Positions 18,466 through 29,527 of a stretch of DNA of 64,000 nucleotides are shown here, piece by piece. The DNA is taken from NCBI RefSeq assembly GCF_018881635.1, contig NZ_JACVPY010000002.1, positions 643,545 through 707,544 of the forward strand. Reading direction: 5' to 3'. The position numbers and the translations under genes are program-made. The notes below the pieces were generated by a model. The model had not been told where the DNA came from. It saw only the letters and a program-made list of their open reading frames with translations, and ran no database searches. The stretch's first letter is position 1, and each line of letters begins with the position of its first letter. This DNA is from Polynucleobacter sp. UB-Piko-W3. Its GTDB lineage: Bacteria > Pseudomonadota > Gammaproteobacteria > Burkholderiales > Burkholderiaceae.

Positions 18466-19998
18466 TTACAGGGGAATATTGCCGTGTTTACGCGCAGGAT
18501 TTTTTAACTCTTTATCTTTCAACATCGCTAATGAACGAGCGATGCGCTTGCGGGTTTCGTGGGGCAGAATCACATCATCTATATAGCCACGACGTCCTGC
18601 CACAAATGGATTTGCAAACTTAGCCTTGTACTCAGCTTCACGGGCTGCAATTTTTTCTGGATCCGATTTTTCTTCGCGGAAGATAATTTCTACAGCACCT
18701 TTTGGCCCCATTACCGCAATCTCTGCAGATGGCCATGCGAAGTTCACATCACCCCGTAAATGTTTAGATGCCATCACGTCATAGGCGCCACCGTAGGCTT
18801 TACGGGTAATCAAGGTCACTTTAGGTACAGTGCAATCTGCGTAGGCATAAAGCAATTTAGCGCCGTGTTTGATAATGCCACCATACTCTTGAGCGGTTCC
18901 TGGCATAAATCCTGGAACATCAACCAAAGTCACCACAGGAATATTAAAGGCATCGCAAAAGCGCACAAAACGCGCAGCCTTGATAGAGGCCTTAATATCT
19001 AAGCAACCAGCCAAGACCAAGGGCTGATTGGCGACGATACCAATAGAACGGCCTTCCATACGCCCAAAGCCAATCACAATATTTTTGGCGTAATCAGGTT
19101 GAAGCTCAAAGAACTCCCCGTCATCCACAATCTTTGCAATCAACTCCTTCATGTCATAAGGTTGATTTGGATTGGATGGGACGAGTGTATCTAATGAAAA
19201 ATCAGGCTCTTCAGTTCGATTAGCGCCTTTAATGAGTGGCGGCTTTTCGCGGTTCGATAGTGGTAAATAGTTAAAGAAACGCCGTAGCATCATGATCGCA
19301 TCAACATCGTTATCAAATGCCAAATCACAAACACCGGAAACGGTGGAGTGCGTAACTGCTCCACCCAATTCCTCTGAGGTGACATCCTCATGTGTTACCG
19401 TCTTGACCACTTCTGGGCCGGTAACGAACATATAGGAGCTATCTTTAACCATGAAAATGAAATCAGTTAGCGCTGGCGAATACACGGCACCACCTGCGCA
19501 CGGACCCATGATCAAAGAAATCTGCGGAATTACACCAGAGGCGGTTACATTGCGTTGGAAAATCTCAGCATAGCCGCCCAAAGAAGCAACTCCTTCTTGA
19601 ATGCGTGCACCGCCAGAGTCATTTAGACCAATCACGGGAGCACCCACCTTGAGAGCTTGATCCATAATCTTGCAAATCTTTTCTGCATGGGCTTCTGACA
19701 AAGATCCACCTAATACTGTGAAGTCTTGAGAAAATACAAACACGAGACGACCATTAATCATGCCGTAACCGGTCACTACACCATCACCCGGAACCGTTTG
19801 ATCGGCCATTCCAAAATCGTGACAGCGATGTTCAACAAACATATCCCACTCTTCAAAAGTGCCCGCATCAAGTAGGAGTTCAATACGCTCTCGGGCAGTG
19901 AGTTTGCCCTTTGCATGCTGAGCGGCAATACGCTTTTGCCCGCCACCTAATCGGGCAAGCTCACGTTTGGCTTCGAGCTGTTGAATGATTTCCTTCAT
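18466..19998 (-). CDS. pccB: Propionyl-CoA carboxylase, beta subunit
   Basis: Carboxyltransferase subunit that transfers CO2 from biotin to propionyl-CoA. The 510-residue protein has both crotonase-fold carboxyltransferase halves, with [19 protein letters not shown] in the first and [15 protein letters not shown] with [10 protein letters not shown] in the second. The ATG at 19998 is preferred to one at 20022: AAGGAG lies 7 bases before it, and the shorter form does not overlap meaB. The order meaB, pccB, pccA suggests one operon with the mutase. Confidence 0.95.
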   Translation of the reverse strand: MKEIIQQLEAKRELARLGGGQKRIAAQHAKGKLTARERIELLLDAGTFEEWDMFVEHRCHDFGMADQTVPGDGVVTGYGMINGRLVFVFSQDFTVLGGSLSEAHAEKICKIMDQALKVGAPVIGLNDSGGARIQEGVASLGGYAEIFQRNVTASGVIPQISLIMGPCAGGAVYSPALTDFIFMVKDSSYMFVTGPEVVKTVTHEDVTSEELGGAVTHSTVSGVCDLAFDNDVDAIMMLRRFFNYLPLSNREKPPLIKGANRTEEPDFSLDTLVPSNPNQPYDMKELIAKIVDDGEFFELQPDYAKNIVIGFGRMEGRSIGIVANQPLVLAGCLDIKASIKAARFVRFCDAFNIPVVTLVDVPGFMPGTAQEYGGIIKHGAKLLYAYADCTVPKVTLITRKAYGGAYDVMASKHLRGDVNFAWPSAEIAVMGPKGAVEIIFREEKSDPEKIAAREAEYKAKFANPFVAGRRGYIDDVILPHETRKRIARSLAMLKDKELKNPARKHGNIPL

Positions 19999-20008
19999 GT
20001 GCTGCTCC

Positions 20009-21034
20009 TTAGAAAAATTCATGGCCCATGGATTCCAGGAGGCGTCTTGCCGCCACTGAAGCTGCCATAGTTCCTTGATTTACCTGTGCAATCAAGATTG
20101 GTAAGAGCTCTTGAACTTGCGAGTTGTTCCGAAATGCGTTCTTTAATCCTGCATCAATGCGATCCCACATCCATGCACCTGCTTGTTGTTTGCGACGACT
20201 CTCAAATTTGCCGTTAGCCTTTTGCAACTTTTCAAAATGAGTCACTTTGTCCCATAGCTCAGGCACACCCTTGCCCTCAAGCGCACTCAAGGTAATGACG
20301 GTGGGATGCCAAAACTCCTGCTGATGCGAGGCGTGATCTGGGTTTCCCTGAAAGCCGAGCAAACGCAAAGAACTCGTAATGAATAATTGCGCACGCATCG
20401 CTGCATCGGGATCAATATCGACTTTATTAATGGCAATCAGATCTGCGATTTCCATGACGCCTTTTTTGATGGCTTGCAGGTCATCTCCAGCATTGGGTAA
20501 CTGCATCAGTAAGAACATATCAGTCATACCAGCAACTGCAATTTCACTTTGACCAACACCTACTGTCTCAACGATGATGACATCAAAACCAGCCGCCTCT
20601 GCAACCAGCATGGCTTCGCGAGTCTTCTCTGCAACACCACCCAGCGTTCCAGAAGATGGGCTGGGTCTAATAAAAGCATCTTCCAAAACTGAGAGACGCT
20701 CCATGCGGGTTTTATCACCTAGGATAGATCCGCCAGACAGGCTTGAAGATGGATCAATGGCCAACACGGCAACCCGGTGACCTTTTTCAATCAGGTAAAG
20801 ACCAAGGGCTTCGATCAGTGTGGACTTGCCAACGCCTGGGACCCCAGAGATACCCAAGCGAAATGAGTTCCCAGTCTTGGGTAACAGGGTGTTGAGTACA
20901 TCATCTGCACGCTTGCGGTGATCTAAGCGAGTAGATTCAAGCAAAGTAATGATCTTTGCTAGAGCGCGTCGCTGCTTCAGCGATGGTGCGCCAGTGAGAT
21001 CGCTCACTAAGATCTGATCAGCAGATTCAAGCAT
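20009..21034 (-). CDS. meaB: Methylmalonyl-CoA mutase-associated GTPase MeaB
   Basis: G3E-family GTPase chaperone that guards and loads adenosylcobalamin on methylmalonyl-CoA mutase. The 341-residue protein has Walker [10 protein letters not shown] near residue 64, the [15 protein letters not shown] segment typical of MeaB/Arg[10 protein letters not shown], and the base-recognition motif NKVD. It begins 15 bases after the mutase stop codon, as expected for the pair. Confidence 0.96.
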   Translation of the reverse strand: MLESADQILVSDLTGAPSLKQRRALAKIITLLESTRLDHRKRADDVLNTLLPKTGNSFRLGISGVPGVGKSTLIEALGLYLIEKGHRVAVLAIDPSSSLSGGSILGDKTRMERLSVLEDAFIRPSPSSGTLGGVAEKTREAMLVAEAAGFDVIIVETVGVGQSEIAVAGMTDMFLLMQLPNAGDDLQAIKKGVMEIADLIAINKVDIDPDAAMRAQLFITSSLRLLGFQGNPDHASHQQEFWHPTVITLSALEGKGVPELWDKVTHFEKLQKANGKFESRRKQQAGAWMWDRIDAGLKNAFRNNSQVQELLPILIAQVNQGTMAASVAARRLLESMGHEFF

Positions 21035-21049
21035 TTAATGGGACCTGAG

Positions 21050-23236
21050 TTAAGCTGGTTTTACCGATTTACGAATTTGCTCCAGCACATCCTTAGCGGA
21101 AGCCGGAATGGGTGTACCTGGGCCATAAATACCCTTCACACCGGCCTCGTAGAGAAACTCATAGTCTTGTCTTGGGATCACGCCGCCCACAAAGACGATA
21201 ATGTCGTCCGAGCCTTGTTTTTTAAGCTCTGCAATGATGGCAGGCACTAAGGTCTTATGACCTGCAGCTAAGGTAGAGACACCTAAGGCATGAACATCGT
21301 TCTCAATAGCCTGACGCGCGCACTCTTCAGGCGTTTGAAACAGCGGGCCGATATCCACATCAAATCCCAGGTCCGCATAGGCAGTAGCGACTACCTTAGC
21401 ACCGCGGTCATGTCCGTCTTGACCCAGCTTGGCAATCATCACCCGCGGGCGACGACCAAAATCTTTGGCAAAGTCAGCGATTTCTACTTTGAGTTTTTCC
21501 CAGCCCTCGGCTGAGTCATAGGCAGCTGCATACACTCCGGTCACCTTTTGAGTATCGGCGCGATGGCGCCCGTAAACTTTCTCCAATGCATCAGACACTT
21601 CACCAACCGTGGCACGTAAACGAATGGCATTAACCGCCAATTCCAATAAGTTTCCGGTGTTGTCATCAGCAGCTTTTGTTAATGCTTCTAGTGCGGCTAA
21701 TACTTTCTTGCTATCACGCTTTGCTTTGATTTGATTTAAGAGCGCAACTTGACCCTCACGAACGCGATTGTTATCGATCATTAAGACGTCAACAAGATCT
21801 TCTTTATCGAGTTTATATTTATTGACACCAACAATCACATCGGCGCCTGAATCTATCTTGGCCTGCTTTTCAGCAGCAGAAGCTTCAATCTTCAATTTGG
21901 CCCAACCACTTTCAACCGCCTTAGTCATGCCACCCATAGCATCAACTTCTTGAATAATTTCCCAGGCCTTATCCGCCATCTCTTGTGTGAGGTTCTCCAT
22001 CATGTAAGAACCAGCCCAAGGATCAATCACGCTAGTGATATGGGTTTCTTCCTGAAGAATTAATTGCGTGTTTCTTGCAATCCGACTTGAAAACTCTGAA
22101 GGCAATGCAATCGCCTCATCAAAGGAGTTGGTATGTAAGGACTGAGTACCACCAAATACGGCAGCCATTGCTTCAACAGTTGTTCTCACGACATTGTTAT
22201 AGGGGTCTTGCTCAGTCAATGACCAGCCCGATGTTTGGCAATGGGTGCGCAACATCAAGGACTTTGGATTTTTTGGCTCAAACGACTTCATGATGCGCCA
22301 CCACAATAATCTTGCAGCACGTAACTTAGCAACTTCTAAGTAGAAGTTCATACCAATAGCAAAAAAGAATGACAAGCGACCTGCAAAGCCATCCACATCC
22401 AATCCTTTGGCAAGCGCTGTTTTGACATACTCTTTACCGTCGGCCAATGTAAAGGCTAATTCCAGAACTTGATTAGCGCCCGCTTCTTGCATGTGATAAC
22501 CCGAGATCGATATCGAGTTAAATTTAGGCATGTGCTTAGCGGTGTATTCAATAATGTCACCAATAATGCGCATTGAGGGCTCTGGTGGATAGATATAGGT
22601 ATTGCGTACCATGAACTCTTTCAGAATGTCGTTCTGAATCGTTCCAGATAATTGCTCTTGTTTAACGCCTTGCTCTTCACCTGCCACGATATATCCAGCC
22701 AGTACAGGCAATACAGCACCATTCATGGTCATGGAAACAGAAACTTTGTCCAATGGAATACCATCAAACAAAATCTTCATATCTTCTACAGAATCAATCG
22801 CAACACCGGCTTTACCAACATCACCAGTAACCCGTGGATGGTCTGAGTCATAGCCACGGTGTGTAGCAAGGTCAAATGCAACGGATACGCCTTGACCACC
22901 AGCAGCTAAAGCTTTGCGATAAAACGCATTGGATTCTTGGGCAGTTGAAAAACCGGCGTATTGACGAATTGTCCATGGACGTACCGAGTACATCGTTGCT
23001 TGAGGACCTCGTATATAAGGTTCGAAACCTGGCAAGGTATCGGTGTAATTAAGGCCTTGTGTATCTGCAGCGGTATAGAGGGCCTTAATATGAATGCCAT
23101 CTGGAGTGTTCCATCCGAGTTTTTCAAGATCGCCGTTTGGCGCTGACTTCTGGGCAGACGTTTTCCAGTCATCCAAATTGGACTCTGGAACTGCTGGCCA
23201 TGCACTACCTGAAGACCGTCTTTTTTCTGAACTCAC
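21050..23236 (-). CDS. Methylmalonyl-CoA mutase
   Basis: Adenosylcobalamin-dependent isomerase converting (R)-methylmalonyl-CoA to succinyl-CoA. The 728-residue single chain has the N-terminal substrate-binding barrel ([15 protein letters not shown], where Tyr marks methylmalonyl rather than isobutyryl specificity; [12 protein letters not shown]) and the C-terminal B12 domain with [13 protein letters not shown], the base-off His motif. It starts at GTG 23236, with AGGAG 7 bases upstream. It is first in a minus-strand operon with meaB, pccB, pccA and the VOC gene, opposite a GntR regulator. Confidence 0.96.
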   Translation of the reverse strand: MSSEKRRSSGSAWPAVPESNLDDWKTSAQKSAPNGDLEKLGWNTPDGIHIKALYTAADTQGLNYTDTLPGFEPYIRGPQATMYSVRPWTIRQYAGFSTAQESNAFYRKALAAGGQGVSVAFDLATHRGYDSDHPRVTGDVGKAGVAIDSVEDMKILFDGIPLDKVSVSMTMNGAVLPVLAGYIVAGEEQGVKQEQLSGTIQNDILKEFMVRNTYIYPPEPSMRIIGDIIEYTAKHMPKFNSISISGYHMQEAGANQVLELAFTLADGKEYVKTALAKGLDVDGFAGRLSFFFAIGMNFYLEVAKLRAARLLWWRIMKSFEPKNPKSLMLRTHCQTSGWSLTEQDPYNNVVRTTVEAMAAVFGGTQSLHTNSFDEAIALPSEFSSRIARNTQLILQEETHITSVIDPWAGSYMMENLTQEMADKAWEIIQEVDAMGGMTKAVESGWAKLKIEASAAEKQAKIDSGADVIVGVNKYKLDKEDLVDVLMIDNNRVREGQVALLNQIKAKRDSKKVLAALEALTKAADDNTGNLLELAVNAIRLRATVGEVSDALEKVYGRHRADTQKVTGVYAAAYDSAEGWEKLKVEIADFAKDFGRRPRVMIAKLGQDGHDRGAKVVATAYADLGFDVDIGPLFQTPEECARQAIENDVHALGVSTLAAGHKTLVPAIIAELKKQGSDDIIVFVGGVIPRQDYEFLYEAGVKGIYGPGTPIPASAKDVLEQIRKSVKPA

Positions 23237-23286
23237 AAGGTGCTCCTAGTCAATTTGTTGCATTGCATCTAATCTACTAATTCTGC

Positions 23287-23316
23287 TTGACAATTTAGGA
23301 TTTGTCTAGTTAATAT
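23287..23316 (+). promoter_or_regulatory. Predicted promoter of the GntR gene
   Basis: A perfect -35 TTGACA (23287-23292), an 18-base spacer and a -10 TAATAT (23311-23316). Transcription would start about 6 bases before the ATG at 23329, giving a nearly leaderless mRNA. Confidence 0.55.
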
Positions 23317-23325
23317 GTATACATA
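23314..23325. promoter_or_regulatory. Candidate GntR operator, 12-base palindrome
   Basis: TATGTATACATA is a perfect palindrome that overlaps the -10 box of the GntR promoter and lies in the 92-base region shared with the divergent mutase operon. FadR-type GntR regulators often bind short palindromes of this GTATAC-centred kind, so it is a natural autorepression site. Confidence 0.5.
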
Positions 23326-23328
23326 ATT

Positions 23329-23967
23329 ATGAATACAAAACTGAACAATAGGCCTCTATATGAGGACGTAGCCGACAGGCTTCGTGATCAGATATTTGCC
23401 AAACAATTAGCCCCTGGCAGCTGGCTAGATGAGCAATCATTAGCAGAACAATTTGGGATCAGCCGAACACCCATGCGAGAAGCGATCAAGGCATTGGCAT
23501 CTGAGGGGCTAGTGACAATGAAAATGCGCCGCGGCGCCTACGTAACAGAGGTCAATCGGGGTGATTTAGTGCAAATTTTCACTGTTTTATCACTTTTAGA
23601 GGGGCAAGCAGCGAAAGAAACAGCCGTTAAAGCTACAGAAGAGGAGTTAAATCTCTTAGATCACTTGCATCATCGTCTAGAAACCGCTGCCGCAGACCGA
23701 GATATTGAGCAATTCTTTGAAATCAATAGCAAATTTCATGAGCTAATCCAGCAAATTGCTGGTAATCGTTGGATGAATGGTGTGATTGATGATTTAAGAA
23801 AGGTGTTGAAATTACACAGAAAAGACTCCCTAACGAGCACGGGAAGACTTCAAAACTCCCTCATTGAGCATCGTGAGATTCTGAGGGCAATTCTTAAACG
23901 GGATGAGTTGGCAGCTGAATCTGCGATGCGAAAACACTTCGCAAACGGCTTAGAAGCCTTAAGATAG
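23329..23967 (+). CDS. GntR-family transcriptional regulator, FCD (FadR) type
   Basis: The 212-residue protein has an N-terminal winged helix (YEDVADRLRDQIFAKQLAPGS, then QFGISRTPMREAIKALASEGL, the GntR recognition helix) and a C-terminal all-helical FCD ligand domain with candidate metal ligands in NSKFHELI and the final SLIEHREIL helix. It is divergent from the methylmalonyl-CoA mutase operon, so it probably senses a propionate-pathway metabolite and controls that operon. This is inferred from position. Confidence 0.9.
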   Translation: MNTKLNNRPLYEDVADRLRDQIFAKQLAPGSWLDEQSLAEQFGISRTPMREAIKALASEGLVTMKMRRGAYVTEVNRGDLVQIFTVLSLLEGQAAKETAVKATEEELNLLDHLHHRLETAAADRDIEQFFEINSKFHELIQQIAGNRWMNGVIDDLRKVLKLHRKDSLTSTGRLQNSLIEHREILRAILKRDELAAESAMRKHFANGLEALR

Positions 23968-23988
23968 TATTAAAAGCCTATAAATAAG

Positions 23989-24017
23989 AATGGCTTAGAT
24001 TGCTGCTCTAAGCCATT
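23989..24017. terminator. Hairpin between convergent GntR and cytochrome c genes
   Basis: An 11-base perfect stem, AATGGCTTAGA and its complement, with a 7-base loop. The T-tracts on either side are weak, so it may act for both strands but termination efficiency is uncertain. Confidence 0.6.
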
Positions 24018-24038
24018 ACTTTATTTAAGAAAAAAAGC

Positions 24039-24392
24039 TTACTTTCTAATAACAAAGTTTCCAGGTAAGGAGGCAATGTACGCAGCAATGTCTTGCATAT
24101 CCGCATCAGAGTATCCCTGAACTAGTGCTCCCATGATGGCGTTGTTACGACCATATTGTGGATTGCTACCCCCTACTTTGTATGCCTTTAGCACATAGTA
24201 AAGATAGTCAGGGTATTGACCTGCCAGTTTTGGATAGATTGGCAGGATGGGTGCATTGAGTCCAGCGCCATGGCAAGAAACACAATTGCCCTTCTCTACC
24301 AAGGCCTGACCCTTATCTACGCTAGCAGCACTAGCAACATTCACTAGGCCAATACTGGAAAACAAAACTGCGGTAATTAGTGCAAATTTCAT
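24039..24392 (-). CDS. Class I cytochrome c, periplasmic
   Basis: 117 residues with a cleavable signal peptide (MKFALITAVLFSSIGL...ASA), the heme-binding motif CVSCH near residue 37 and a Met ligand candidate in NNAIMGALVQGYSD. The final DMQDIAAYIASLPG is the usual last helix of cytochromes of the c4/c553 type. It follows another cytochrome c by 13 bases. Such pairs often accept electrons from periplasm-facing molybdenum or alcohol dehydrogenases; MoCo accessory genes are close by, but the enzyme is absent. Confidence 0.9.
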   Translation of the reverse strand: MKFALITAVLFSSIGLVNVASAASVDKGQALVEKGNCVSCHGAGLNAPILPIYPKLAGQYPDYLYYVLKAYKVGGSNPQYGRNNAIMGALVQGYSDADMQDIAAYIASLPGNFVIRK

Positions 24393-24405
24393 AAACGTAT
24401 CTCTA

Positions 24406-24771
24406 TCACTTCAATGGGTTTTTAGGTGAGCTGGCTGTTTGCGCAGCATAGTATTCGCCAAGGTCGGCCATATCTTGATCAGAAAGGCTGCCAGCAATAG
24501 CACGCATGGTTGGATGCTTTCTTTCGCCCTTCTTGTAGGCCGCTAATGCACTTGCAATATAGGCTGCATTTTGACCGCCGATCATGGGCACTTTATAGAC
24601 CAATGGGTAATCAGCGCGGTATTCAGGTATAGAGTGACAGCCAACGCAAAGCCATACTTTGGCATTTGCAGCAGTCGCATTCCCCTTCACTTCATTGGCT
24701 TGGGCAGCAAAACCAGCGAGCACTAAACCAGTAGCCAGTAGCAATCGAGGAAGATTTGTTCTTTTTTTCAT
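24406..24771 (-). CDS. Class I cytochrome c, periplasmic
   Basis: With the ATG at 24771 the protein is 121 residues and begins with a good signal peptide (MKKRTNLPRLLLATGLVLAG, cleaved near AQA). The open frame reaches 24927, but that extension would bury the signal. The heme motif is CVGCH; a Met ligand candidate is in KHPTMRAIAGSLSDQDM. Same direction as the next cytochrome gene, 13 bases upstream of it. The partner dehydrogenase is not visible. Confidence 0.88.
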   Translation of the reverse strand: MKKRTNLPRLLLATGLVLAGFAAQANEVKGNATAANAKVWLCVGCHSIPEYRADYPLVYKVPMIGGQNAAYIASALAAYKKGERKHPTMRAIAGSLSDQDMADLGEYYAAQTASSPKNPLK

Positions 24772-24950
24772 AGAAATCAGTTTTAATGAGTTTGATTTAA
24801 TTCGAGTGGACACATTATAGCGGACTGATGCCTCTAGAAGCGCTATTTGACAGATTGAAGCCCCCAAAATCCTTAAAAATCTCGCAAAGAAGATGGGGCC
24901 AAAGCGCTTACCAGTAAGATTCATCATCTACCTAATACGGACTCTTCATC

Positions 24951-25409
24951 ATGAATAAACCCTATCTTGATCGCCTGAAATCTCTAGGGATTGAGCTTCC
25001 CACGGCTGGCCCGCCTGCAGCGGCTTACGTGATGGCCAGAACTACTGGCAATACGGTTTTTCTATCAGGCCATATCGCCAAGAAAGATGGCAAACCTTGG
25101 GTCGGAAAATTGGGTGAAGACATGAATACCGATGCTGGTAAGGCTGCCGCAAGATCAGTAGCGATTGACCTCATCGCCACATTACAAAATCATTTGGGAT
25201 CACTAGATCGCATCAAGTCCATCGTCAAAGTCATGGGATTGGTCAATTCTACCGATCAATACACCGAACAACATTTGGTTATGAATGGCTGCTCAGAGTT
25301 ACTTGCTGAAGTCTTTGGCGATGAAGGCAAGCACGCCCGCAGTGCATTTGGTGTGGCACAAATTCCCTTGGGCGCTTGCGTTGAAATTGAATTAATCGCC
25401 GAGATTTAA
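24951..25409 (+). CDS. RidA/YjgF-family protein
   Basis: 152 residues, of the longer YjgF-like subgroup (about 150 rather than 128 residues). Core motifs: VFLSGHIAKKDGKPWVGKLG, then the C-terminal RSAFGVAQIPLGACVEIELI, which carries the RidA Arg and Glu positions. RidA proteins hydrolyse reactive enamine/imine intermediates, but the substrate of this subgroup cannot be read here. It converges with the MocA-like gene, overlapping by 4 bases. Confidence 0.9.
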   Translation: MNKPYLDRLKSLGIELPTAGPPAAAYVMARTTGNTVFLSGHIAKKDGKPWVGKLGEDMNTDAGKAAARSVAIDLIATLQNHLGSLDRIKSIVKVMGLVNSTDQYTEQHLVMNGCSELLAEVFGDEGKHARSAFGVAQIPLGACVEIELIAEI

Positions 25410-26056
25410 AAGCGCTTTAAATTAAATTCAGACAGGTCAGCTTCGGTATCAACGTCTGCAATATATGCTGAATTGTCTGTGGCAAAAATCTGCACTAACT
25501 CTGGATGGTGATCCATGTAAGGTCTACAGACCATTTTGGGTATTGCCAAAATATCTGCAATGACTTTATATGAGAATACGACTGGGTTACCTCGTTGCTC
25601 TCCCACCATGGGCAATACCATTTCTGTGGACTGATCCCGCTGCTCAAATTGCTTCAGCAATGCATCAATCTCCATAGCGCCCACGAGAGGTTGATCGCAT
25701 AGAGCAACTAAGAGCGCATCGTAATCGCTCTTTAAAGCCTCAAGTCCTAAACGCACTGAAGATGCTTGCCCTCGTTCTGGATGAGGGTTGCGTACTGATT
25801 GAATTGGTAAATCATGATTTCGTCGGAGCTGTTTTAACTCTGCCTCAATCTCTTGTTCATGAAAGCCAGTCACAACGATAAATTCAATTGGTGAGGATGC
25901 CTTAAGCGCCAGGCAAAAATGACTTAAAAGGCTTTTGCCCTCTTTATGCAGAAGCGCCTTAGGAATTGAACCCAGACGACTGCCCTCGCCCGCAGCTAGC
26001 AAAAGCACTGCCAAGCGAAGATTTGCTGAACCAAGTTGCTCGCCGAAAGATGTCAT
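25406..26056 (-). CDS. Molybdenum cofactor cytidylyltransferase-like (MocA/NTP transferase)
   Basis: 216 residues from ATG 26056; a longer open frame to 26104 would add a hydrophobic leader not expected here. The nucleotidyltransferase motif LLLAAGEGSRLGSIPKALL starts the protein, followed by the divalent-metal site in LVALCDQPLV and GNPVVF. This fits the MocA/MobA-like family that makes the cytosine form of MoCo for xanthine dehydrogenase-type enzymes. It is divergent from xdhC, about 55 bases apart, supporting the assignment. Confidence 0.85.
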   Translation of the reverse strand: MTSFGEQLGSANLRLAVLLLAAGEGSRLGSIPKALLHKEGKSLLSHFCLALKASSPIEFIVVTGFHEQEIEAELKQLRRNHDLPIQSVRNPHPERGQASSVRLGLEALKSDYDALLVALCDQPLVGAMEIDALLKQFEQRDQSTEMVLPMVGEQRGNPVVFSYKVIADILAIPKMVCRPYMDHHPELVQIFATDNSAYIADVDTEADLSEFNLKRF

Positions 26057-26111
26057 TAGGGTGATAATAAATAGGAAACTAGAAAAATAAACAATAAAGA
26101 TCACTCACTGC

Positions 26112-27071
26112 ATGAATAGTACCGATTTAAGCGTCCTTTGCTCTGCTGTCAATTGGCTGAAAGCTGGTCATTCTGTGGCTATTGCTACGGTTGTTCAAAC
26201 CTGGGGGTCTGCCCCAAGGCCAGTTGGTTCTTGGCTTGCCATTCGTGATGATGGTCAAGTAGCTGGCTCTGTATCGGGTGGCTGTGTCGAAGATGACCTA
26301 ATTCGTCGCGTACAAACAGAAATTCTGACTAGAGCCACTCCTGAAATGGTGGTCTATGGAGTAAGTCAACAAGAAGCGGCACGCTTTGGTCTTCCTTGTG
26401 GCGGAACTCTGCGACTGCTCGTTGAGCCCAAACCTGAGCTGGCAACACTAGAAAAACTGCTTGAGCAAATTTCTTCGCATCAAATCACCCGGCGTACCGT
26501 CAACATCGGTACCGGCATATCCACACTAAGTGCCGGTTCTCGTCATGATGAGTTTCTTTGCAATGACAAAGAAATGCAAACTACTTATGGACCACGTTGG
26601 CGCATGGTCATCATCGGTGCGGGTCAGCTATCGCTCTACACAGCAGACTTTGCACTAGCATCTGATTTTGAAGTGATTGTGATTGATCCGCGTGAGGAAT
26701 ACGCAGAAGGCTTAAATCGTGACGATATTATTTTCTTTAAGGGCATGCCCGATGATGTATTGCTTGAAATTGGAGTTGACCCCCATACTGCTGTCGTAGC
26801 GCTGACTCATGATCCCAAGCTAGATGATATGGCCTTGATGGAGGCATTAAAGTCCCCTGCTTTTTATGTGGGTGCATTAGGTAGTCGCAAGAACACTCAA
26901 AAACGGAAAGAGCGTCTCTTGGAGTTTGATCTGAGTCAAGAGCAGGTAGACAAACTCCATGGCCCAGTGGGCTTATATATCGGGGCGCTCACTCCACCAG
27001 AAATTGCAGTGTCGATTCTGGCAGAGGTGATTGCCGTGAGGTACGGAATTAGCATTCCAAAGAAAAACTAA
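26112..27071 (+). CDS. XdhC/CoxI-family molybdoenzyme maturation protein
   Basis: 319 residues with the N-terminal XdhC_CoxI domain (ATVVQTWGSAPRPVGSWLAI, SGGCVEDDL) and the C-terminal Rossmann-like XdhC_C domain (VIIGAGQLSLY, PAFYVGALGSRKNTQKR, GLYIGALTPPEIAVSI). These proteins hold and sulfurylate MoCo and insert it into xanthine dehydrogenase-family enzymes. No such enzyme lies in the window; the nearby MocA-like protein and cytochromes c are the other parts of a typical cluster. Confidence 0.93.
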   Translation: MNSTDLSVLCSAVNWLKAGHSVAIATVVQTWGSAPRPVGSWLAIRDDGQVAGSVSGGCVEDDLIRRVQTEILTRATPEMVVYGVSQQEAARFGLPCGGTLRLLVEPKPELATLEKLLEQISSHQITRRTVNIGTGISTLSAGSRHDEFLCNDKEMQTTYGPRWRMVIIGAGQLSLYTADFALASDFEVIVIDPREEYAEGLNRDDIIFFKGMPDDVLLEIGVDPHTAVVALTHDPKLDDMALMEALKSPAFYVGALGSRKNTQKRKERLLEFDLSQEQVDKLHGPVGLYIGALTPPEIAVSILAEVIAVRYGISIPKKN

Positions 27072-27085
27072 GCGCTCTAGTTTGC

Positions 27086-29527
27086 TCAGTTCGCCTTAAG
27101 CTTGCCGTCTTTCAGACGTGGTTCAACAAAGTGCCCTTTGCGTGCGCGGTTGCCAGCAAATGATTTGAGTGTCTTCGCATCCAGATTGAGCTCTGTTGGC
27201 TTTCCAGCACGACCAGCACCAGCATAAGTTGCGCCATCTGATCCAACAGCAATTGCAGATGCTAAGAATTCTTTATCGTCTAAGCCCATCAGGATGACAC
27301 CCTTACCGCCAGTGGGTAGCCGTTTAAGTTCATCCAATGGGAAAACCAGTAATTTAGACGCTTGCGATAAACAAGCTACTTGCTTCATACCAGTCTGAAC
27401 TTTAACTGCGCCTAGGGGCGCATCACCAATCAATTTGGCATCAATGCTGACAAAAGATTTACCCGCTTTATTGCGAGTACTCATATCTGCTACGTTAGCC
27501 AAAAAGCCATAACCTGCTTTAGTAGACAGCAGCACTAAATCATCTTGCTGACCGGCGTAGTAAGCAACCATTTGTGAGCCAGCAGCCAAATTAACAAAGC
27601 TGGTTAATGGAGAACCATCGCCACGCGCTCCTGGCAATTCACTGACGGGCACTGTGTAGACTCGTCCATCGCTACCAAAGCCCTGCATCACATCAACAGT
27701 ACGAACCTCAAAGGTGTCATACATGCCATCACCCGCTTTAAAGCTAAATTGGGTGGGATCATGTTCATGACCTTGACGAACACGCACCCAACCTTTTTGG
27801 GAGACGATGACTGTCACTGGTTCATCAATGACTTTGGTTTCTGCAATCGCACGCTTGTCTTCCTGAATTAAGGTGCGACGATCATCCCCAAAATCCTTGA
27901 TATCGGATTCGATTTCTTTGATGATGCGCTTACGTAGAGTGGAATCGCTTTGTAGCAAGCCGTCTAAATCATCGCGCTCAGCTTTGAGCTCTTTGAGCTC
28001 TTGTTCAATCTTGATGCCTTCAAGACGAGCTAACTGACGCAAACGAATATCGAGAATATCTTCAGCCTGGCGATCGGATAACTTGAATTCTTTAATCAAA
28101 TCAGCCTTAGGTTCATCACTATTGCGAATAATCTTAATGACCTTATCAATATTGAGAAGAACGGTTAAGCGCCCTTCCAATATATGCATGCGATCTTTCA
28201 CTTTACCCAAGCGGTACTGGGTGCGGCGAGTGACTGTGGCAACCCTGAATTCAACCCACTCGGACAGAATTTCTTTGAGTCCTTTTTGACGTGGACGACC
28301 ATCATTACCAATCATCACCAAGTTCGTCGGCGCATTAGATTCCAGCGAGGTATGAGCCAATAAAAGATTTACAAACTCATTAACGTCAATATTTTTGCTC
28401 TTGGGCTCAAACACCAAGCGTACTGCGGCATCTTTACTCGATTCATCACGAACACCATCCAATACATTCAGAATGGTGGACTTCAGATTATTTTGCTCAG
28501 GAGTTAGGGTCTTTTTACCAACCCTCACCTTTGGATTGGTGATCTCTTCAATCTCTTGGAGTACGCGCTGAGAAGAAGTAGCTGGCGGTAATTCATTCAC
28601 AACGATTTGCCACTGACCGCGGGCTAATTCTTCAACTGACCAGCGAGCGCGCACCTTAATGCTGCCGCGGCCAGTCTCATAAATTTGGGCAATCTCTGCT
28701 GTTGAAGAAATAATTTGTCCGCCGCCCGGATAATCAGGGCCCGGCATGATTCCTAGTAAATCAGTGGTAGATAGCTTTGGCGACTTCATCAAAGCAATGG
28801 CAGCACTCGCAACTTCACGCAGATTATGAGAAGGAATTTCTGTTGCCATACCAACGGCAATGCCCGATGCACCATTGAGAAGAACAAATGGCAGGCGTGC
28901 TGGTAATAGCTTAGGTTCCTGAAATGAGCCGTCATAGTTGGGTGCGAAATCAACCGTACCTTCATCAATTTCACTTAATAACAAGCCTGCAATCTTGGTT
29001 AAACGGGCTTCGGTATAACGCATGGCAGCTGCGCCATCACCATCGCGTGAGCCAAAGTTGCCTTGACCATCAATTAAGGGATAACGTAATGAAAAGCTTT
29101 GCGCCAAACGCACTAATGCGTCATAAGCAGATTGATCGCCATGAGGATGGAACTTACCGAGCACATCACCCACCACCCGGGCACTCTTGACTGGCTTAGC
29201 ATCCGCACGCAAACCCATTTCGCTCATGGAGAACAAAATACGGCGTTGTACTGGCTTCTGACCATCCGATACCTCTGGTAAAGCACGGCCTTTCACTACG
29301 CTAATCGCGTAGTCAAGATAAGCCCGCTCAGCGTAAACCGCTAAGGTCAAGCTATCTTTGCTATCCTCATTGAGATCTATTGTCTTTGGATCATGTGGAT
29401 CATTTGGGCCCTGAGGTTTCTTTGAAGTAGTTTTCATCTTAGGAGACTCCTCCACCTCAATAGAATCAGAAAATAGATCGGCCTGCTGAACTGCAGACTT
29501 CTTAGCTGGAGTTTTTTTCGTTGCCAT
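27086..29527 (-). CDS. parC: DNA topoisomerase IV subunit A
   Basis: Breakage-reunion subunit that decatenates daughter chromosomes. 813 residues; the catalytic tyrosine is in [10 protein letters not shown] near residue 170, with the winged-helix stretch [20 protein letters not shown], where quinolone-resistance residues lie. The C-terminal region is a degenerate beta-pinwheel ([14 protein letters not shown]). The first 60 residues are a Lys/Ser-rich extension ([14 protein letters not shown]). Its start codon overlaps the parE stop by one base. Confidence 0.95.
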   Translation of the reverse strand: MATKKTPAKKSAVQQADLFSDSIEVEESPKMKTTSKKPQGPNDPHDPKTIDLNEDSKDSLTLAVYAERAYLDYAISVVKGRALPEVSDGQKPVQRRILFSMSEMGLRADAKPVKSARVVGDVLGKFHPHGDQSAYDALVRLAQSFSLRYPLIDGQGNFGSRDGDGAAAMRYTEARLTKIAGLLLSEIDEGTVDFAPNYDGSFQEPKLLPARLPFVLLNGASGIAVGMATEIPSHNLREVASAAIALMKSPKLSTTDLLGIMPGPDYPGGGQIISSTAEIAQIYETGRGSIKVRARWSVEELARGQWQIVVNELPPATSSQRVLQEIEEITNPKVRVGKKTLTPEQNNLKSTILNVLDGVRDESSKDAAVRLVFEPKSKNIDVNEFVNLLLAHTSLESNAPTNLVMIGNDGRPRQKGLKEILSEWVEFRVATVTRRTQYRLGKVKDRMHILEGRLTVLLNIDKVIKIIRNSDEPKADLIKEFKLSDRQAEDILDIRLRQLARLEGIKIEQELKELKAERDDLDGLLQSDSTLRKRIIKEIESDIKDFGDDRRTLIQEDKRAIAETKVIDEPVTVIVSQKGWVRVRQGHEHDPTQFSFKAGDGMYDTFEVRTVDVMQGFGSDGRVYTVPVSELPGARGDGSPLTSFVNLAAGSQMVAYYAGQQDDLVLLSTKAGYGFLANVADMSTRNKAGKSFVSIDAKLIGDAPLGAVKVQTGMKQVACLSQASKLLVFPLDELKRLPTGGKGVILMGLDDKEFLASAIAVGSDGATYAGAGRAGKPTELNLDAKTLKSFAGNRARKGHFVEPRLKDGKLKAN

